This document shows positions 17,286 to 26,795 of a stretch of 64,000 nt of DNA, one piece after another (the first letter of the stretch is position 1; every line of letters starts with the position of its first letter). Source of the DNA: Halapricum desulfuricans. Its GTDB lineage: Archaea > Halobacteriota > Halobacteria > Halobacteriales > Haloarculaceae. The stretch covers positions 558,001 through 622,000 of the forward strand of contig NZ_CP064788.1 in assembly GCF_017094525.1 (NCBI RefSeq). The letters are read 5' to 3'. The notes beneath the pieces are model-generated. The model saw nothing but the letters and a program-made list of their open reading frames with translations. It was not told where the DNA came from and did no database searches. The position numbers and the translations under genes are program-made.

Positions 17286-17945
17286 TCACCGACAGGCCGC
17301 GGGTTCGTCGACGATGACGCCGTCGACTCCCATTTTCTCGTACTCCGTGGCCCGCTCCGGATCGTTTATCGGCCAGACGTTGACCGCCAGATCCGAGCGA
17401 TGCGCCCGCTCCAGCAGCGCGAAATCGACCAGCCGCCAGTGGGGGTGGATCGCCGTACAGTCCAGACTCGCCGCCCGCTCGATCGCCGCCTCGGAGGAGG
17501 AATCGACTATCAGCGCCCGATCGACCGATGGATCGAGGTCCCGGGCGGTCGCGAGCGTCTCGACGTCGAACGACGACAGCAGTATCTCGGTGTCGAACTC
17601 CTCGAGGAGTTCGAGCACTCGCTCGACGAGGCCGGGCTCTTTGAGTTCGAGATTCAGCCCGACGTCGTCGGGAACGGCCCGCAGTACCGCTTCCAGTGAG
17701 GGGACACCTTCGCCGGTCTCGAGCACGTCCATCGACTGTAGCGTCGCCAGAGAGATGTCAGCCACGACCCCGGTCGAGTCGGTCACACGGTCGACGGTCT
17801 CGTCGTGGATGACGACCGGGTCACCCGAGCGACACTGGCGGACGTCGACTTCGATCATGTCCGCGCGGTCTGCGGCCTGGCGGACGGCTGTCAGCGTGTT
17901 CTCGGGATAGAGCCCGGCGAATCCGCGATGGGCGATACAGCGCAT
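17286..17945 (-). CDS. Glycerophosphodiester phosphodiesterase
   Basis: About 219 residues from an ATG at 17945; an upstream start at 18017 would add an unlikely tail. It hydrolyses glycerophosphodiesters to glycerol phosphate and an alcohol. MRCIAHRGFAGLYPENTL carries the conserved HRG and PEN motifs, IEVDVRQCRSGDPVVIHDET carries the metal-binding E-D pair and catalytic histidine, and NLELKEPG carries the second metal glutamate. The length is typical of the UgpQ-like type. It is divergent from the SDR gene at 18054. Confidence 0.9.
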   Translation of the reverse strand: MRCIAHRGFAGLYPENTLTAVRQAADRADMIEVDVRQCRSGDPVVIHDETVDRVTDSTGVVADISLATLQSMDVLETGEGVPSLEAVLRAVPDDVGLNLELKEPGLVERVLELLEEFDTEILLSSFDVETLATARDLDPSVDRALIVDSSSEAAIERAASLDCTAIHPHWRLVDFALLERAHRSDLAVNVWPINDPERATEYEKMGVDGVIVDEPAACR

Positions 17946-18053
17946 ACCGGTAGCCACGGTCGGGGCACCAATAGGGCTTTGGAGGGTGGTTTCGCGCGGC
18001 CGGTGTAAGCATGCCATGTTTTATTCGCTCTCGTGCCTTGAGAACAGTCACCG

Positions 18054-18767
18054 ATGTCAGTCGAGTTCGATTTCAGCGATTCGGTGGCACTTGTGACCGG
18101 CGCGGGCGGCGCGCTCGGAAGCGCGATCGCGACAGCCTTCGCCGAGTCGGGGGCGACAGTCGCGGCGGTAGACATCGTCGAGCCCGAGAGCGAGGACTTC
18201 CTGCTTGATCCCGAACGAGACGGGATCGACGTCTATCAGGCCGATTTCACCGACGAAGAACAGGTCAGCGAGACCGTCGAGGCGGTCGTCGCCGACCACG
18301 GCGGGATCGACGTCCTCGCGAACGTCGCCGGGACCTGGCGCGGCGGGACACCCATCGACGAGACGGACGTCGAGACCTTCGAGTTCCTGCTCGACGTCAA
18401 TCTCAAGACGATGTTCCTCGCTTCGAAGCACGCGCTCCCGCACCTGCGCGAACGCGAGGGCGCGATCGTCAGCGTCTCGGCGCGCTCGGCGCTCGAAGGC
18501 GGCGAAGGCGACGGGATCTATCGCGCCTCGAAAGCGAGCGTCAAACTGCTCACCGAGACGATCGCCGAGGAGAACGAAGGGGCGGTGCGAGCCAACGCGG
18601 TCCTGCCGAGCGTGATCAACACGCCGATGAACCGCGAGATGATGCCCGACGCCGACCACGACGCGTGGGTCAACCCGCGCGAGATCGCCGATGTGGTTCG
18701 GTTTCTCTGCAGCGACGCGGCGGGCGTCACCAGCGGCGCCTCGGTCCCGGTCTACGGGGAGGCCTAG
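18054..18767 (+). CDS. Short-chain dehydrogenase/reductase
   Basis: The protein has 237 residues. The NAD(P)-binding motif is VTGAGGALGSAIA, followed by NVAGTW in place of NNAG and a catalytic serine in IVSVSARSAL. The tyrosine and lysine are in YRASKAS (Y-x3-K), so the enzyme looks active. AVDIVEPES after strand 2 ends in aspartate, favouring NAD(H). Substrate is unknown. Its stop overlaps the convergent phosphate transporter by 4 nt. Confidence 0.88.
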   Translation: MSVEFDFSDSVALVTGAGGALGSAIATAFAESGATVAAVDIVEPESEDFLLDPERDGIDVYQADFTDEEQVSETVEAVVADHGGIDVLANVAGTWRGGTPIDETDVETFEFLLDVNLKTMFLASKHALPHLREREGAIVSVSARSALEGGEGDGIYRASKASVKLLTETIAEENEGAVRANAVLPSVINTPMNREMMPDADHDAWVNPREIADVVRFLCSDAAGVTSGASVPVYGEA

Positions 18768-19939
18768 AGGCCGAAGACCGGGACGAACTCGAAGGTCAGA
18801 TACGCGCCGATCGTCGCGATCACCGGCACGACGTTCTGTAACAGCACGACCCGGGCCGTCGTTGCCGGATCGAACAGGTCCGTCGCACTGGGGACGGCAG
18901 TCTCCTCTTCGCCGATCCCCGGCAACTCCTGTCCGGGTTCGTCCTCGGCGAGTGCGTCGACTGAGACCGGCGGCGTCTCTTCGCCGGTGACCGCCTCGGG
19001 CAGCGTGACCGGCCGCGTCGCCCGCCCCCAGCCCAGGCCGATGATCGAGACCGTGGCGATGACGACGAAACTCGCGGGGATGCCGATCACCGAGAGAAAG
19101 ACTACAAGCGCCGAACTGACCGACGCGACGACGATGGCGGCCGTCAGCGGGAGTTCGGTGATGTCGCTGCCCATCGTATCGAGGGTGCGTCGGGCGATCG
19201 TGAACGTCCCGATCGCGACGGCGACGCCGCCCAGGATGATCGCGCGGTTCATCTCCAGGGAGTCGCTCCCGACCAGCGGCGCGACCGCGTTGGCGATGTT
19301 CGAGGTGCCGGAACTGAACGCCATGAGACAGCCGATCGAAACGACTGTCACGACGCCGAGCAACTCGCGGCGACTCGTCGTCTCGTGCGGGCGTGGGACC
19401 GGGACGACCCCGGAGCGATCGAACTCGACCAGCGGCCCCGAAGAGCGGTCCATCGCGACCGCCTCGTTGATGCGCGCGTAGAAGTACCGGCCGATGATCA
19501 GTGACACCCAGAACCCGAGCACTGGCGCGACGATCCACCAGATCGCGATCGCGCCCATCACCTCTAGGTTTAGCGATCCCGTTGCGACGCCGAGGCCAGC
19601 GATAGCCCCGACCGCAGTCATCGACGTCGAGGCCGGCACGCCGAAGACGTTCCCGACGAACAGTGCGAGCCCGATGAAAAACAGCACGCCGATACTCGTC
19701 TCAAGGGTGAAGACGCCAGCCCGGGTCACGAGATCCGACCCGAGCGTCTCGACGACGTTGCGGCCGATCGTCCACGCACCGACGAAAAAGAAGATCGACA
19801 TCAGTCCCGCTGCCCCTGTCTTCGAGATCGCACCGGCGCCGACTGCCGGGCCGAACGCCGGTCCGGTCGTCGAGCCGCCGATGTTGTACCCGACGAACAT
19901 CGCGACGAGCACGCCGACTACGAGGAGAACTTCGACCAT
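18764..19939 (-). CDS. Inorganic phosphate transporter, PiT family
   Basis: The protein has 391 residues and is an ion-coupled phosphate permease of the cytoplasmic membrane. The two family signatures are visible: FVGNVFGVPASTSMTAVGA in the first repeat and FSSGTSNIANAVAPLVGS at the start of the second. The inverted repeat organisation gives about ten helices with a central hydrophilic loop (RSSGPLVEFDRSG). A hydrophilic acidic stretch (EEETAVPSATDLFD) precedes the last helix. No PhoU-type gene is adjacent. Confidence 0.9.
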   Translation of the reverse strand: MVEVLLVVGVLVAMFVGYNIGGSTTGPAFGPAVGAGAISKTGAAGLMSIFFFVGAWTIGRNVVETLGSDLVTRAGVFTLETSIGVLFFIGLALFVGNVFGVPASTSMTAVGAIAGLGVATGSLNLEVMGAIAIWWIVAPVLGFWVSLIIGRYFYARINEAVAMDRSSGPLVEFDRSGVVPVPRPHETTSRRELLGVVTVVSIGCLMAFSSGTSNIANAVAPLVGSDSLEMNRAIILGGVAVAIGTFTIARRTLDTMGSDITELPLTAAIVVASVSSALVVFLSVIGIPASFVVIATVSIIGLGWGRATRPVTLPEAVTGEETPPVSVDALAEDEPGQELPGIGEEETAVPSATDLFDPATTARVVLLQNVVPVIATIGAYLTFEFVPVFGL

Positions 19940-20097
19940 ACGTGGTCTCGGTTCGTGAGCGTCAAATAGTCCGTGATCCCGTCTTCACAGTCGCTCGACG
20001 TTGACCGTGGCCGTTAAACCGGTGTGAGCGGTTGATTCCGCGCGGTCGCCCCGGAACCGCGGCCGTGACAGCGCCCAACCCATCGGGTGGCCGACTG

Positions 20098-20841
20098 TCA
20101 CGGCGCGAGCCGGTTCTTGCGGTTTTTCATGTGCTCGTTGTAGTACTCGAAGGTGATCGGTGCCCACTCCTCGGCCAGGTCGAGGATCTGTTCGGTCATC
20201 TCCCGGATTTCCCACTGGGCGTCGGCAGCGGCCCGCATATCGCCGATATGCATCAGCATGCGGGCGTTCATCGTCATCACGATGTTGACTTTCGTGCCGA
20301 TCGGGAGGACGAACCGGGCGTCCTCGGGCGGCATGCCCAGCTCGAGCAGTTTCTGATAGGACTCGACAGCGCTGGCGACGGTGTCTGCGAAGACCTCCTC
20401 GCGTTTCTCGACGGTCTCCTCGTCGACGGGGCCGGTGTCCTGGTTGCGTCCGACCCAGTCGGGATCGGTCGCGGAGGGCGGGTAGACGACGAGTTCGCCC
20501 TCTCGGACCGCCTCGGGATCGACGTCGTCGAAGGAGACGTACCGCATCGACTGGATGTCGAAGGTGACGTGGCGGTGGCGGGTGATCTGGGCCATGCACG
20601 ATCGGCTGACCCCCTCGATGGCGAAGGTGGCGTGAGGGTGCTCGAAGGGGCCGAAGTGGCCGTGCTCGAGCAGGTGGGTGAGCAGCGTCTCCTTTCTGTC
20701 CTCGATCGAGTCGCCGTCGATCGTCGACATGACCTCCTCGAAGGACTGGTCGGCGATGAACTCCGAGGCGTAGTCGTTGCGGGCGGCCTGACAGATCAGT
20801 TTCTCGGGGTCGTCGGTTGCGTCCAGCAGACGAACGTCCAT
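20098..20841 (-). CDS. thyX: FAD-dependent thymidylate synthase
   Basis: The protein has 247 residues from an ATG at 20841. It makes dTMP from dUMP with methylene-tetrahydrofolate and reduced FAD. The ThyX motif RHRHVTFDIQS (RHR-x7-S) is present. HFGPFEHPHATF and the C-terminal AQWEIREMTEQILDL complete the family pattern. The longer frame upstream overlaps the divergent gene at 20963 and has a non-haloarchaeal composition, so I discard it. Confidence 0.95.
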   Translation of the reverse strand: MDVRLLDATDDPEKLICQAARNDYASEFIADQSFEEVMSTIDGDSIEDRKETLLTHLLEHGHFGPFEHPHATFAIEGVSRSCMAQITRHRHVTFDIQSMRYVSFDDVDPEAVREGELVVYPPSATDPDWVGRNQDTGPVDEETVEKREEVFADTVASAVESYQKLLELGMPPEDARFVLPIGTKVNIVMTMNARMLMHIGDMRAAADAQWEIREMTEQILDLAEEWAPITFEYYNEHMKNRKNRLAP

Positions 20842-20962
20842 ACGCACGTTCGAGACCGGCGGAGAGATAATACCTGCCATCCCGGTCGCGCACGTTCGAG
20901 CGCTCATCGAGACGACGCCGGAAACCGAAAGACTGGCTACGCCGGACCGTCCAGTGACGGGT

Positions 20963-21388
20963 ATGAGCAGCGAGAGTGACGTCGTCTCGGAGGAGCGACG
21001 ATCGGAACTGCTCGATCGCATCTCCAAACGGGGGGCGACGATCGGCGAACAGATCCCCGACGAGGTGACGATTGACGGGCAGACGATCGCGCTGCGGTCG
21101 TTCGTCTGGGAGACCAAAAAGCAGGGCGTCGTCCCGCCGGAGAAACGCGAGGCCGTCCAGGACGTTCGCGCAACGCTCAATCGGGAGCGCGACCGGCTGA
21201 AAGACCGGCTTCGAACTGCGGACGTCTCCCCTGACGAGGCCGAGGAACTGGCCGATACGATCGTCGGGCTCGACCGGGCGATCTCCGCGCTGAAGAGTCT
21301 CCGCGAACCCGACCTTCAGCAACACACACACGAGGAATACGTCGAGAGCAACCGCCGCTGGGTCAACTTTATCGACCAGCTACTCTAG
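20963..21388 (+). CDS. DUF5788-type haloarchaeal protein
   Basis: The protein has 141 residues from an ATG at 20963. It is hydrophilic and mostly helical: SELLDRISKRGATIGEQIPD, a short strand region (VTIDGQTIALRSFVWE), then a charged coiled region (VRATLNRERDRLKDRL) and ADTIVGLDRAISALKSL. This matches the haloarchaeal family I know as DUF5788. Function unknown. It converges on the RecA-like ATPase with a 9-nt overlap. Confidence 0.8.
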   Translation: MSSESDVVSEERRSELLDRISKRGATIGEQIPDEVTIDGQTIALRSFVWETKKQGVVPPEKREAVQDVRATLNRERDRLKDRLRTADVSPDEAEELADTIVGLDRAISALKSLREPDLQQHTHEEYVESNRRWVNFIDQLL

Positions 21389-22066
21389 GGTCTGCCAGTC
21401 GGACGGCGAGGAGGTCAGCCCGACGACCCGTGCCTCTCGGGTGCCGTCCCGTTCGCGGATCTCGATCATCCCGTCGAACGCCTGCTTGATGACCTGCAGC
21501 GTCTGGTCGTCGTGTGCGCCCGAGTCGATGGTGAACAGGCCGAGATAGCCCGCCGAGTCCAGCCGCGAGGAGAGGACGTGACAGAACTTGAAGACCGTCT
21601 TGCGGTCGGTGTAGGTCAGCATCGTCGACAGCGATGCGAGCGCGAGCCGCCCCTTCTCGACGCCGCTCTCGTGGAGGCCTTCGAGGGCTTTAGTGATCCC
21701 GATCCCGATCCCCGTCAGGTCGCCCGGCGAGGAGACGTGGTGTGCGTACACGCCGTCGTCGGTCGTCTCGCCGCCGGACCGATCCGAGACGCAGTCGATG
21801 ACGCCCAGCGGGAACGACTCTCGCCCGGTTCGCTCGCTGAAGTCCCCGATGACGCTGTCGGTCCGGTCGCCGGTCGAGACGATCACGGCACCCTCGTTCT
21901 GCCTGACGCCGTCCGCCAGCAGGTCGTACGCGAGCGATTCCTTTCCCGTCATGGCCGGACCCGAGATGAGGATCGTCGAGCCGGGCCTGACCGAGGCCAG
22001 TGCATCCACATCAAGTACGGAAGTGAGATCGTACATTGTCCCGGTGTGATCAGTGTTCGTCGCCAT
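21380..22066 (-). CDS. RecA/KaiC-superfamily ATPase
   Basis: The protein has 228 residues. The P-loop is SGPAMTGKESLAYDLLADG (GPAMTGKES), followed by GAVIVSTGDRTDSVIGDF as in Rad55/KaiC-like proteins. RLALASLSTMLTYTD aligns with the Walker B strand but lacks the usual aspartate pair (the serine/leucine there replaces it). It overlaps the response regulator gene by 17 nt, so the two are coupled, and may act as a signal output partner. It is not an obvious DNA repair RadA. Confidence 0.8.
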   Translation of the reverse strand: MATNTDHTGTMYDLTSVLDVDALASVRPGSTILISGPAMTGKESLAYDLLADGVRQNEGAVIVSTGDRTDSVIGDFSERTGRESFPLGVIDCVSDRSGGETTDDGVYAHHVSSPGDLTGIGIGITKALEGLHESGVEKGRLALASLSTMLTYTDRKTVFKFCHVLSSRLDSAGYLGLFTIDSGAHDDQTLQVIKQAFDGMIEIRERDGTREARVVGLTSSPSDWQTLE

Positions 22067-22634
22067 TCCCGAGCCCCCGCAGTGTTGCGATGAAGTCCTC
22101 GTCGTCTTCGATTCCCCCCAGCGTCTGTGAGAGATCGTCCTGCAAGTCGTCGATCCGCTCCGTTAATTCGTTGTATTCGTCGCTTTCGGCCAGCTCCGCG
22201 CTGCTTTTGGTCGCTTCCAGCGTCGCTTGCTTTTCGACGAGCGAGTAGTATTCCTGCAGCAGCCCGTCGTACTCCGAGCGTTCGAGGAGGGTTTCGACCG
22301 TCTCGTGTAGTTGCTCGCTCCGGATCGGCTTGGTGAGATACGAGTCGAACCCCATCTCGAGGATGTCGAAGTCCGGTTCGACCGCCGTCACCATCGCGAC
22401 CCGACACTCGTAGCCGCTCTCGCGGATCCGCGAGAGGACTTCGTCTCCCGACAGGCCGGGCATCATCCGATCCAGCAAGACCACGTCGACCGCCTCGTCG
22501 AGCATGTTGAGGGCTTCGTCGCCGTTCTGGGCTATCCGGACCACGTACTCGTCCTGTAGCCAGAGATTATACGTTTCGGCGACGTCCGGTTCGTCTTCGA
22601 CGATAAGCACGACGGGTGCGTCGGGATCTGACAT
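22050..22634 (-). CDS. Response regulator with HalX-type C-terminus
   Basis: The protein has 194 residues. The receiver domain (1-120) has the acidic pocket VEDEPDV, phosphoacceptor aspartate in VVLLDRMMPG, threonine in MVTAVEPD and lysine in YLTKPI. The C-terminal 70 residues form a helical region (EYYSLVEKQATLEATKSSAE, then ELTERIDDLQDDLSQTL) of the HalX type seen in haloarchaea, with no DNA-binding domain. It probably signals to the ATPase encoded downstream. Confidence 0.9.
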   Translation of the reverse strand: MSDPDAPVVLIVEDEPDVAETYNLWLQDEYVVRIAQNGDEALNMLDEAVDVVLLDRMMPGLSGDEVLSRIRESGYECRVAMVTAVEPDFDILEMGFDSYLTKPIRSEQLHETVETLLERSEYDGLLQEYYSLVEKQATLEATKSSAELAESDEYNELTERIDDLQDDLSQTLGGIEDDEDFIATLRGLGNGDEH

Positions 22635-22748
22635 CGGCTCTCCCCGGGGTGTTTACTCTCCTCGTACATATCAGTGTGGGTCCGATCGGACCTCGATTCC
22701 CGCGGACGTGCCGACAGTATCAAGCGTCTACGGCCGAACAGTCCGGTG

Positions 22749-23675
22749 ATGACCGAGGCGTCCGGTGACGACTTTCTTCCTGACGACGCCGACCGCGTCA
22801 GGGCGGCGTTAATCGAGTGGTACGAGGACGACCACCGGGAGTACCCCTGGCGGGAGACGACCGATCCGTACCCGATCCTCGTTTCGGAAGTGATGAGCCA
22901 GCAGACCCAGCTCGACCGCGTCGTCGACGCCTGGGCGGACTTTCTCGACCGCTGGCCGACCGTCGAGGATCTCGCCGCGGCCGACCGGGCGGACGTCGTC
23001 GGCTTCTGGACCGACCACAGCCTCGGGTACAACAACCGCGCGAAGTACCTCCACGAGGCTGCCCGGGAAGTCCGGGGCGAACACGGCGGGCAGTTCCCCC
23101 GCGATCCCGACGGCCTGCAGGAGCTGATGGGCGTCGGTCCCTACACCGCCAACGCCGTCGCCTCCTTCGCGTTCGACAACGGCGACGCCGTCGTCGATAC
23201 GAACGTCAGGCGAGTGCTGTATCGCGCCTTCGGTGTCCCGGACGAGGATGGCGAGTTCGAACGCGTCGCGGGACAGCTCATGCCTGACGGCGAGTCGCGG
23301 GTCTGGAACAACGCGATCATGGAACTCGGGGGCGTGGCCTGCACGAAGACGCCGGCCTGTGACGGCGCGGCCTGTCCCTGGCGGAAGTGGTGTGACGCCT
23401 ACGAGACCGGCGATTTCACCGCGCCGGACGTCCCGACCCAGCCCGAGTTCGAGGGGAGCCGCCGGCAGTTCCGGGGTCGCGTGATCTCGGTGCTCGGAGA
23501 CGCCGACGAACTGCCGCTTGACGACCTCGGCCCGCGCGTCCGGGTCGATTACGTCCCCGACGGCGACGGCGAGGGGGGCCGCGAGTGGCTGCGAGCACTG
23601 GTCTCCGATCTCGAGGCCGACGGACTGGTCGAACTCGACACGCGGGACGGCGACGCCGTGGTTCGACTGCAGTAG
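22749..23675 (+). CDS. mutY: A/G-specific adenine glycosylase
   Basis: The protein has 308 residues from an ATG at 22749. It removes adenine mispaired with 8-oxoguanine. The HhH-GPD core shows the catalytic glutamate in VSEVMSQQTQLDRV, the hairpin GVGPYTANAVASFAF and the catalytic aspartate in VDTNVRRVLYR. The iron-sulfur cysteines are in CTKTPAC and CPWRKWC, with spacing x5-x4-x5. Compared with bacterial MutY (about 350 residues) the C-terminal 8-oxoG recognition domain is reduced. Confidence 0.93.
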   Translation: MTEASGDDFLPDDADRVRAALIEWYEDDHREYPWRETTDPYPILVSEVMSQQTQLDRVVDAWADFLDRWPTVEDLAAADRADVVGFWTDHSLGYNNRAKYLHEAAREVRGEHGGQFPRDPDGLQELMGVGPYTANAVASFAFDNGDAVVDTNVRRVLYRAFGVPDEDGEFERVAGQLMPDGESRVWNNAIMELGGVACTKTPACDGAACPWRKWCDAYETGDFTAPDVPTQPEFEGSRRQFRGRVISVLGDADELPLDDLGPRVRVDYVPDGDGEGGREWLRALVSDLEADGLVELDTRDGDAVVRLQ

Positions 23676-23678
23676 TGA

Positions 23679-24959
23679 TCAGTCGTCGGCGACCGCGGCC
23701 TCCGGAGCCGGTGCCGGTGGTTCGTGCGTCCCGAACTCCGGGTGGGTCTCCTCCATCCAGCCGTACACAATCGCGCCCGAGAGGAACATCAGCCCGCCGG
23801 TCACGTAGAACGCGGCCTCTGCACTGACCAGTTCCATCGACAGGCCGATGAGGACGGCCCCGACGCCGTAGCCCGCGTCGCGCCACATCCGGTAGACGCC
23901 CATGCCCGCCGAACGCCAGAAGGGGTGGGCCGCGTCGCCGGGCACGGTCATCAGGTTCGGGTACAGCAGTGCCATGCCGAGCCCCGAGAGCCCGGCCAGC
24001 ACCGCCCAGCCGAGATAGCTATCGACGAGGGCCATCCCGAGGACGCCGCCACCGGCCAGAAACATCCCCCAGACGACCGGCGGCCGGCGGCCGATCCGAT
24101 CCGCGAGCCCGCCGGTCCCGATCTGCAGGAAGTACATCGCGCTGTGGATCCCGACGACGACGCCGACGGCCTCGATCGCGAGTCCCTCGCTCGTGAGATA
24201 CAGCGGGACGGCGATCCAGAACAGCGTGTCGACGAAGTTCTCGACGTGGCCGGCCTGGGCCGCGGCGAACAGCGTCCGGTCGCCGTAGGTCGCCCGCTTC
24301 AGCACGGCACGGAACGGGAGGTTCGCGTCGCGGTGGTCGTCGTCGCCCTCCAGACGCGCCAGCTGCACGGTCTCTCTGACGAGGACGACCGACAGCACCA
24401 GCGCCAGCACGACGACGACCGCCAGGAAGTAGAACGGTTCGGGCCGAAGGCTCGTCCGACCGGCGATGACGCCCGTGACCCACGCGCCGACGGCGACGCC
24501 GGTGTACCCGAACGCCTCGTCGATCCCGACCGCCAGCCCGCGCTGGTCGGGACCGGCGAGGTCGATCTTCGCGTTGATCGCCATACTCCAGGTCAATCCC
24601 TGGTTGATCCCGAGCAGGACGTTCCCGACGGTGATCCAGGCCCAACTGGGCGCGTAGATGAGGATCACCGGGATCGGCAGCGCAGTGAGCCACCCGGCGA
24701 CGAGCACCGGCTTGCGGCCGTACTCCTCGCCCCACTTGCCCGCGTAGAGGTTCAGCAGTGCCTTGACGAATCCGAAGGAGACGACGAACGACCCGATGAC
24801 GAGAAACGACTCGACGCCGAGGACGTCCTCGCCCAGCACGGGAACGACCGTCCGCTCGGAACCGATCGTCAGTCCGGTCGCGAACACCAGCAGCACGTGC
24901 AGCGAGAACTGCCCGAGGTGTTCGCGGATCCCCTGTCGCAATTCCGTGGTCTCGTCCAT
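23679..24959 (-). CDS. MFS transporter
   Basis: The protein has 426 residues from an ATG at 24959. About 12 hydrophobic helices are visible. The MFS loop 2-3 motif appears as GKWGEEYGRKPVLVAGWL and, in the second half, GGLADRIGRRPPVVWG. NQGLTWSMAINAKID lies in helix 4. A hydrophilic central loop (LARLEGDDDHRD) separates the halves. Substrate is unknown; drug/metabolite efflux is plausible. It is divergent from the HTH regulator at 25048, which may control it. Confidence 0.9.
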   Translation of the reverse strand: MDETTELRQGIREHLGQFSLHVLLVFATGLTIGSERTVVPVLGEDVLGVESFLVIGSFVVSFGFVKALLNLYAGKWGEEYGRKPVLVAGWLTALPIPVILIYAPSWAWITVGNVLLGINQGLTWSMAINAKIDLAGPDQRGLAVGIDEAFGYTGVAVGAWVTGVIAGRTSLRPEPFYFLAVVVVLALVLSVVLVRETVQLARLEGDDDHRDANLPFRAVLKRATYGDRTLFAAAQAGHVENFVDTLFWIAVPLYLTSEGLAIEAVGVVVGIHSAMYFLQIGTGGLADRIGRRPPVVWGMFLAGGGVLGMALVDSYLGWAVLAGLSGLGMALLYPNLMTVPGDAAHPFWRSAGMGVYRMWRDAGYGVGAVLIGLSMELVSAEAAFYVTGGLMFLSGAIVYGWMEETHPEFGTHEPPAPAPEAAVADD

Positions 24960-25047
24960 GAGTGCTCGCCCGTACGAGCACCATTCGATTGTATATGCTG
25001 CCGGCCATGTCCGGCACCCTTTAGACTGTCGCGAGCCAACAGCAAGC

Positions 25048-25779
25048 ATGAGCCTCTACGAGGCGTCCTTCCGGGTCAGACACGAGTGTCCCTACCGGGA
25101 GATCTCCGAGCGAAACCCCGAGTTGACGATCAGGGAGTGGTACCTCGACGACTGTCAGGTCGTGGAGATCACGGCGCCGGATGTCCCGGACGCGGACGTG
25201 CTCGACCGAATCGACGACATCGGGATGGTCCTGCACGAATCGGTCGACGAGTCGGGGCTGCACGTCGTCACGCAGTCGTGTCTCTGCTCGCTGGAGGGGT
25301 CGATCGTCGAGCGTTTCGAGGAGCACAACTGCCTCTATCAGCCGCCGACGATCCACCGTCAGGGCTGGGAGCACTACACTGTCATCGCGTTCGACGACGC
25401 GGACGTCCGGGCGCTGCTGCAGGACCTGGAGGACGACCGCGAGATCGAGGTCCTCTCGAAGACGTCGATCGAGCAGGACCCGGTCCCCCACAGCATGCTC
25501 GCGCCGGTCGATCGACTGTTCGAGGGACTGACCGACCGACAGCTGGCGGCGCTCCGGCTGGCGCTGGAGCGCGGGTACTACGAACAGCCTCGACGGACCT
25601 CGTTGCGGGAGCTGGCCGCGCAGACGGACGTCGCCCGGTCGACCTACGAGGAGCACCTCCGGAAAGCCGAGAACAAGCTACTCACCAGCGCGGGCGAGTT
25701 CCTGCGATTGGTGACCGCACAGTCGACAGGTGACCCGCTGTCGGTCGAGCAGGGCCGATCCGAACGACCGGCGGACTGA
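25048..25779 (+). CDS. Bat-type helix-turn-helix regulator
   Basis: The protein has 243 residues from an ATG at 25048. The C-terminal HTH_10 domain reads LTDRQLAALRLALERGYYEQ, then TSLRELAAQTDVARSTYEEH and LRKAENKLL, the signature of the bacterio-opsin activator family. The N-terminal 160 residues form a sensing domain with several cysteines (CPYREISE, CQVVEI, TQSCLCSLEG, HNCLYQPP), so metal or redox sensing is possible. It is divergent from the MFS gene with about 90 bp between, a common regulator-transporter layout. Confidence 0.85.
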   Translation: MSLYEASFRVRHECPYREISERNPELTIREWYLDDCQVVEITAPDVPDADVLDRIDDIGMVLHESVDESGLHVVTQSCLCSLEGSIVERFEEHNCLYQPPTIHRQGWEHYTVIAFDDADVRALLQDLEDDREIEVLSKTSIEQDPVPHSMLAPVDRLFEGLTDRQLAALRLALERGYYEQPRRTSLRELAAQTDVARSTYEEHLRKAENKLLTSAGEFLRLVTAQSTGDPLSVEQGRSERPAD

Positions 25780-25808
25780 CCTCTGTCGTCGTGTTCGGCC
25801 CCGTTGCC

Positions 25809-26132
25809 TTACCCGATCGTGAGTACCTTATCGGCGTTCTCGACGACGGCCAGACAGTCGCTCATCGTCGCCCGGGGGCGGAGCTCGCTGGACTTGAGGT
25901 CGCGCGAGTCGAGACAGGTGCCACAGGCCAGCAGCTCGCCGTCGTTGAGCGCGTACTTGCGCATCGCGCCGCGCGGGTTCATCTTCGGGTGTTCGAGGTC
26001 GGGTGCTTCGACGCCGTCACCGAGGAGAAACGCCTCGACGGAGTGGCCGTCTTCCAGTGCCGTGTTCGCGAGTCGAAAGCCGTTCCAGACCTTCTCGGGG
26101 TCGTTGGTCTCGACGATGAGTCCGAGATCCAT
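25809..26132 (-). CDS. DsrE-family protein
   Basis: The protein has 107 residues and a DsrE/TusD-like fold: MDLGLIVETNDPEKVWNGF, EDGHSVEAFLLGDGVEAPD, and LLACGTCLDSRDL. The CGTC pair is where sulfur-relay DsrE proteins carry the active cysteine, suggesting sulfur binding or thiol chemistry. It is a single gene convergent with the HTH regulator. Its partners are unknown. Confidence 0.82.
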   Translation of the reverse strand: MDLGLIVETNDPEKVWNGFRLANTALEDGHSVEAFLLGDGVEAPDLEHPKMNPRGAMRKYALNDGELLACGTCLDSRDLKSSELRPRATMSDCLAVVENADKVLTIG

Positions 26133-26216
26133 ACCTGTCGTTGCGCCGTCGACTGGCTTGGTTCTTTGGTCGGCGTCTCCGGGGGCTTCTTTGCGACGGT
26201 GCGAATATGTCGATCC

Positions 26217-26795
26217 ATGTCAGAGCCACACGTCGCCGCGATCGCGGGAAGTCTCCGGGAGGACAGCTACACGCGAGTCGCGCTGGAGCGCGCGCTGCGT
26301 GACGCCAGCGCGGCCGGCGCGAGCACCGACCTGATCGACCTCCGCGAACTCGAACTGCCGGTCTTCGACGCGGACGCCCGGGAGGCCGGGGACGCCCCCG
26401 AACTCACACGACGAATCCGAGAAGCTGACTCGATCCTGCTGGGGACGCCGGTGTATCACGGCTCGTACGCCGCGCCGCTGAAGAACGCGCTCGATTACTG
26501 CGGGTTCGACGAGTTCGAGAAGAAGACCGTGGGGCTGCTCGCAGTCGCCGGCGGGTCGTTCCCGATCACCGCGCTGGATCACCTGCGGTCGGTCTGTCGA
26601 GCGCTGGACTGCTGGGTGATCCCCCATCAGGCGGCCGTTCCGCGAGCCAGCACCGCGATCGAGGACGGCGAGTTCGTCGATAGCGACCTGGAGGCGCGCG
26701 TGGCGACGCTGGGTGCGGACGCCGTCCAGTACGCGAACATCGAACCCGAACCGGCGTCGTTCGAGAGCGAGGAGAACGTCGGCGCCGGCGATTAG
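26217..26795 (+). CDS. NADPH-dependent FMN reductase-like protein
   Basis: The protein has 192 residues from an ATG at 26217. VAAIAGSLREDSYTRVAL is the flavodoxin-fold FMN phosphate loop (GSLRxxSxxR). LGTPVYHGSYAAPLKNALDY is the second conserved motif (P-x-Y-x-G-S-x-P-x-x-LKNA/LDY), and GLLAVAGGSFP is the third. It probably reduces flavin, quinone or azo/chromate substrates with NAD(P)H. It is divergent from the DsrE gene. Confidence 0.9.
   Translation: MSEPHVAAIAGSLREDSYTRVALERALRDASAAGASTDLIDLRELELPVFDADAREAGDAPELTRRIREADSILLGTPVYHGSYAAPLKNALDYCGFDEFEKKTVGLLAVAGGSFPITALDHLRSVCRALDCWVIPHQAAVPRASTAIEDGEFVDSDLEARVATLGADAVQYANIEPEPASFESEENVGAGD

Noticed and set aside
18057-19538. 493-codon minus-strand open frame across the SDR and phosphate transporter genes
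   Set aside because: It crosses two clear genes in different frames and has low-complexity arginine-rich content.
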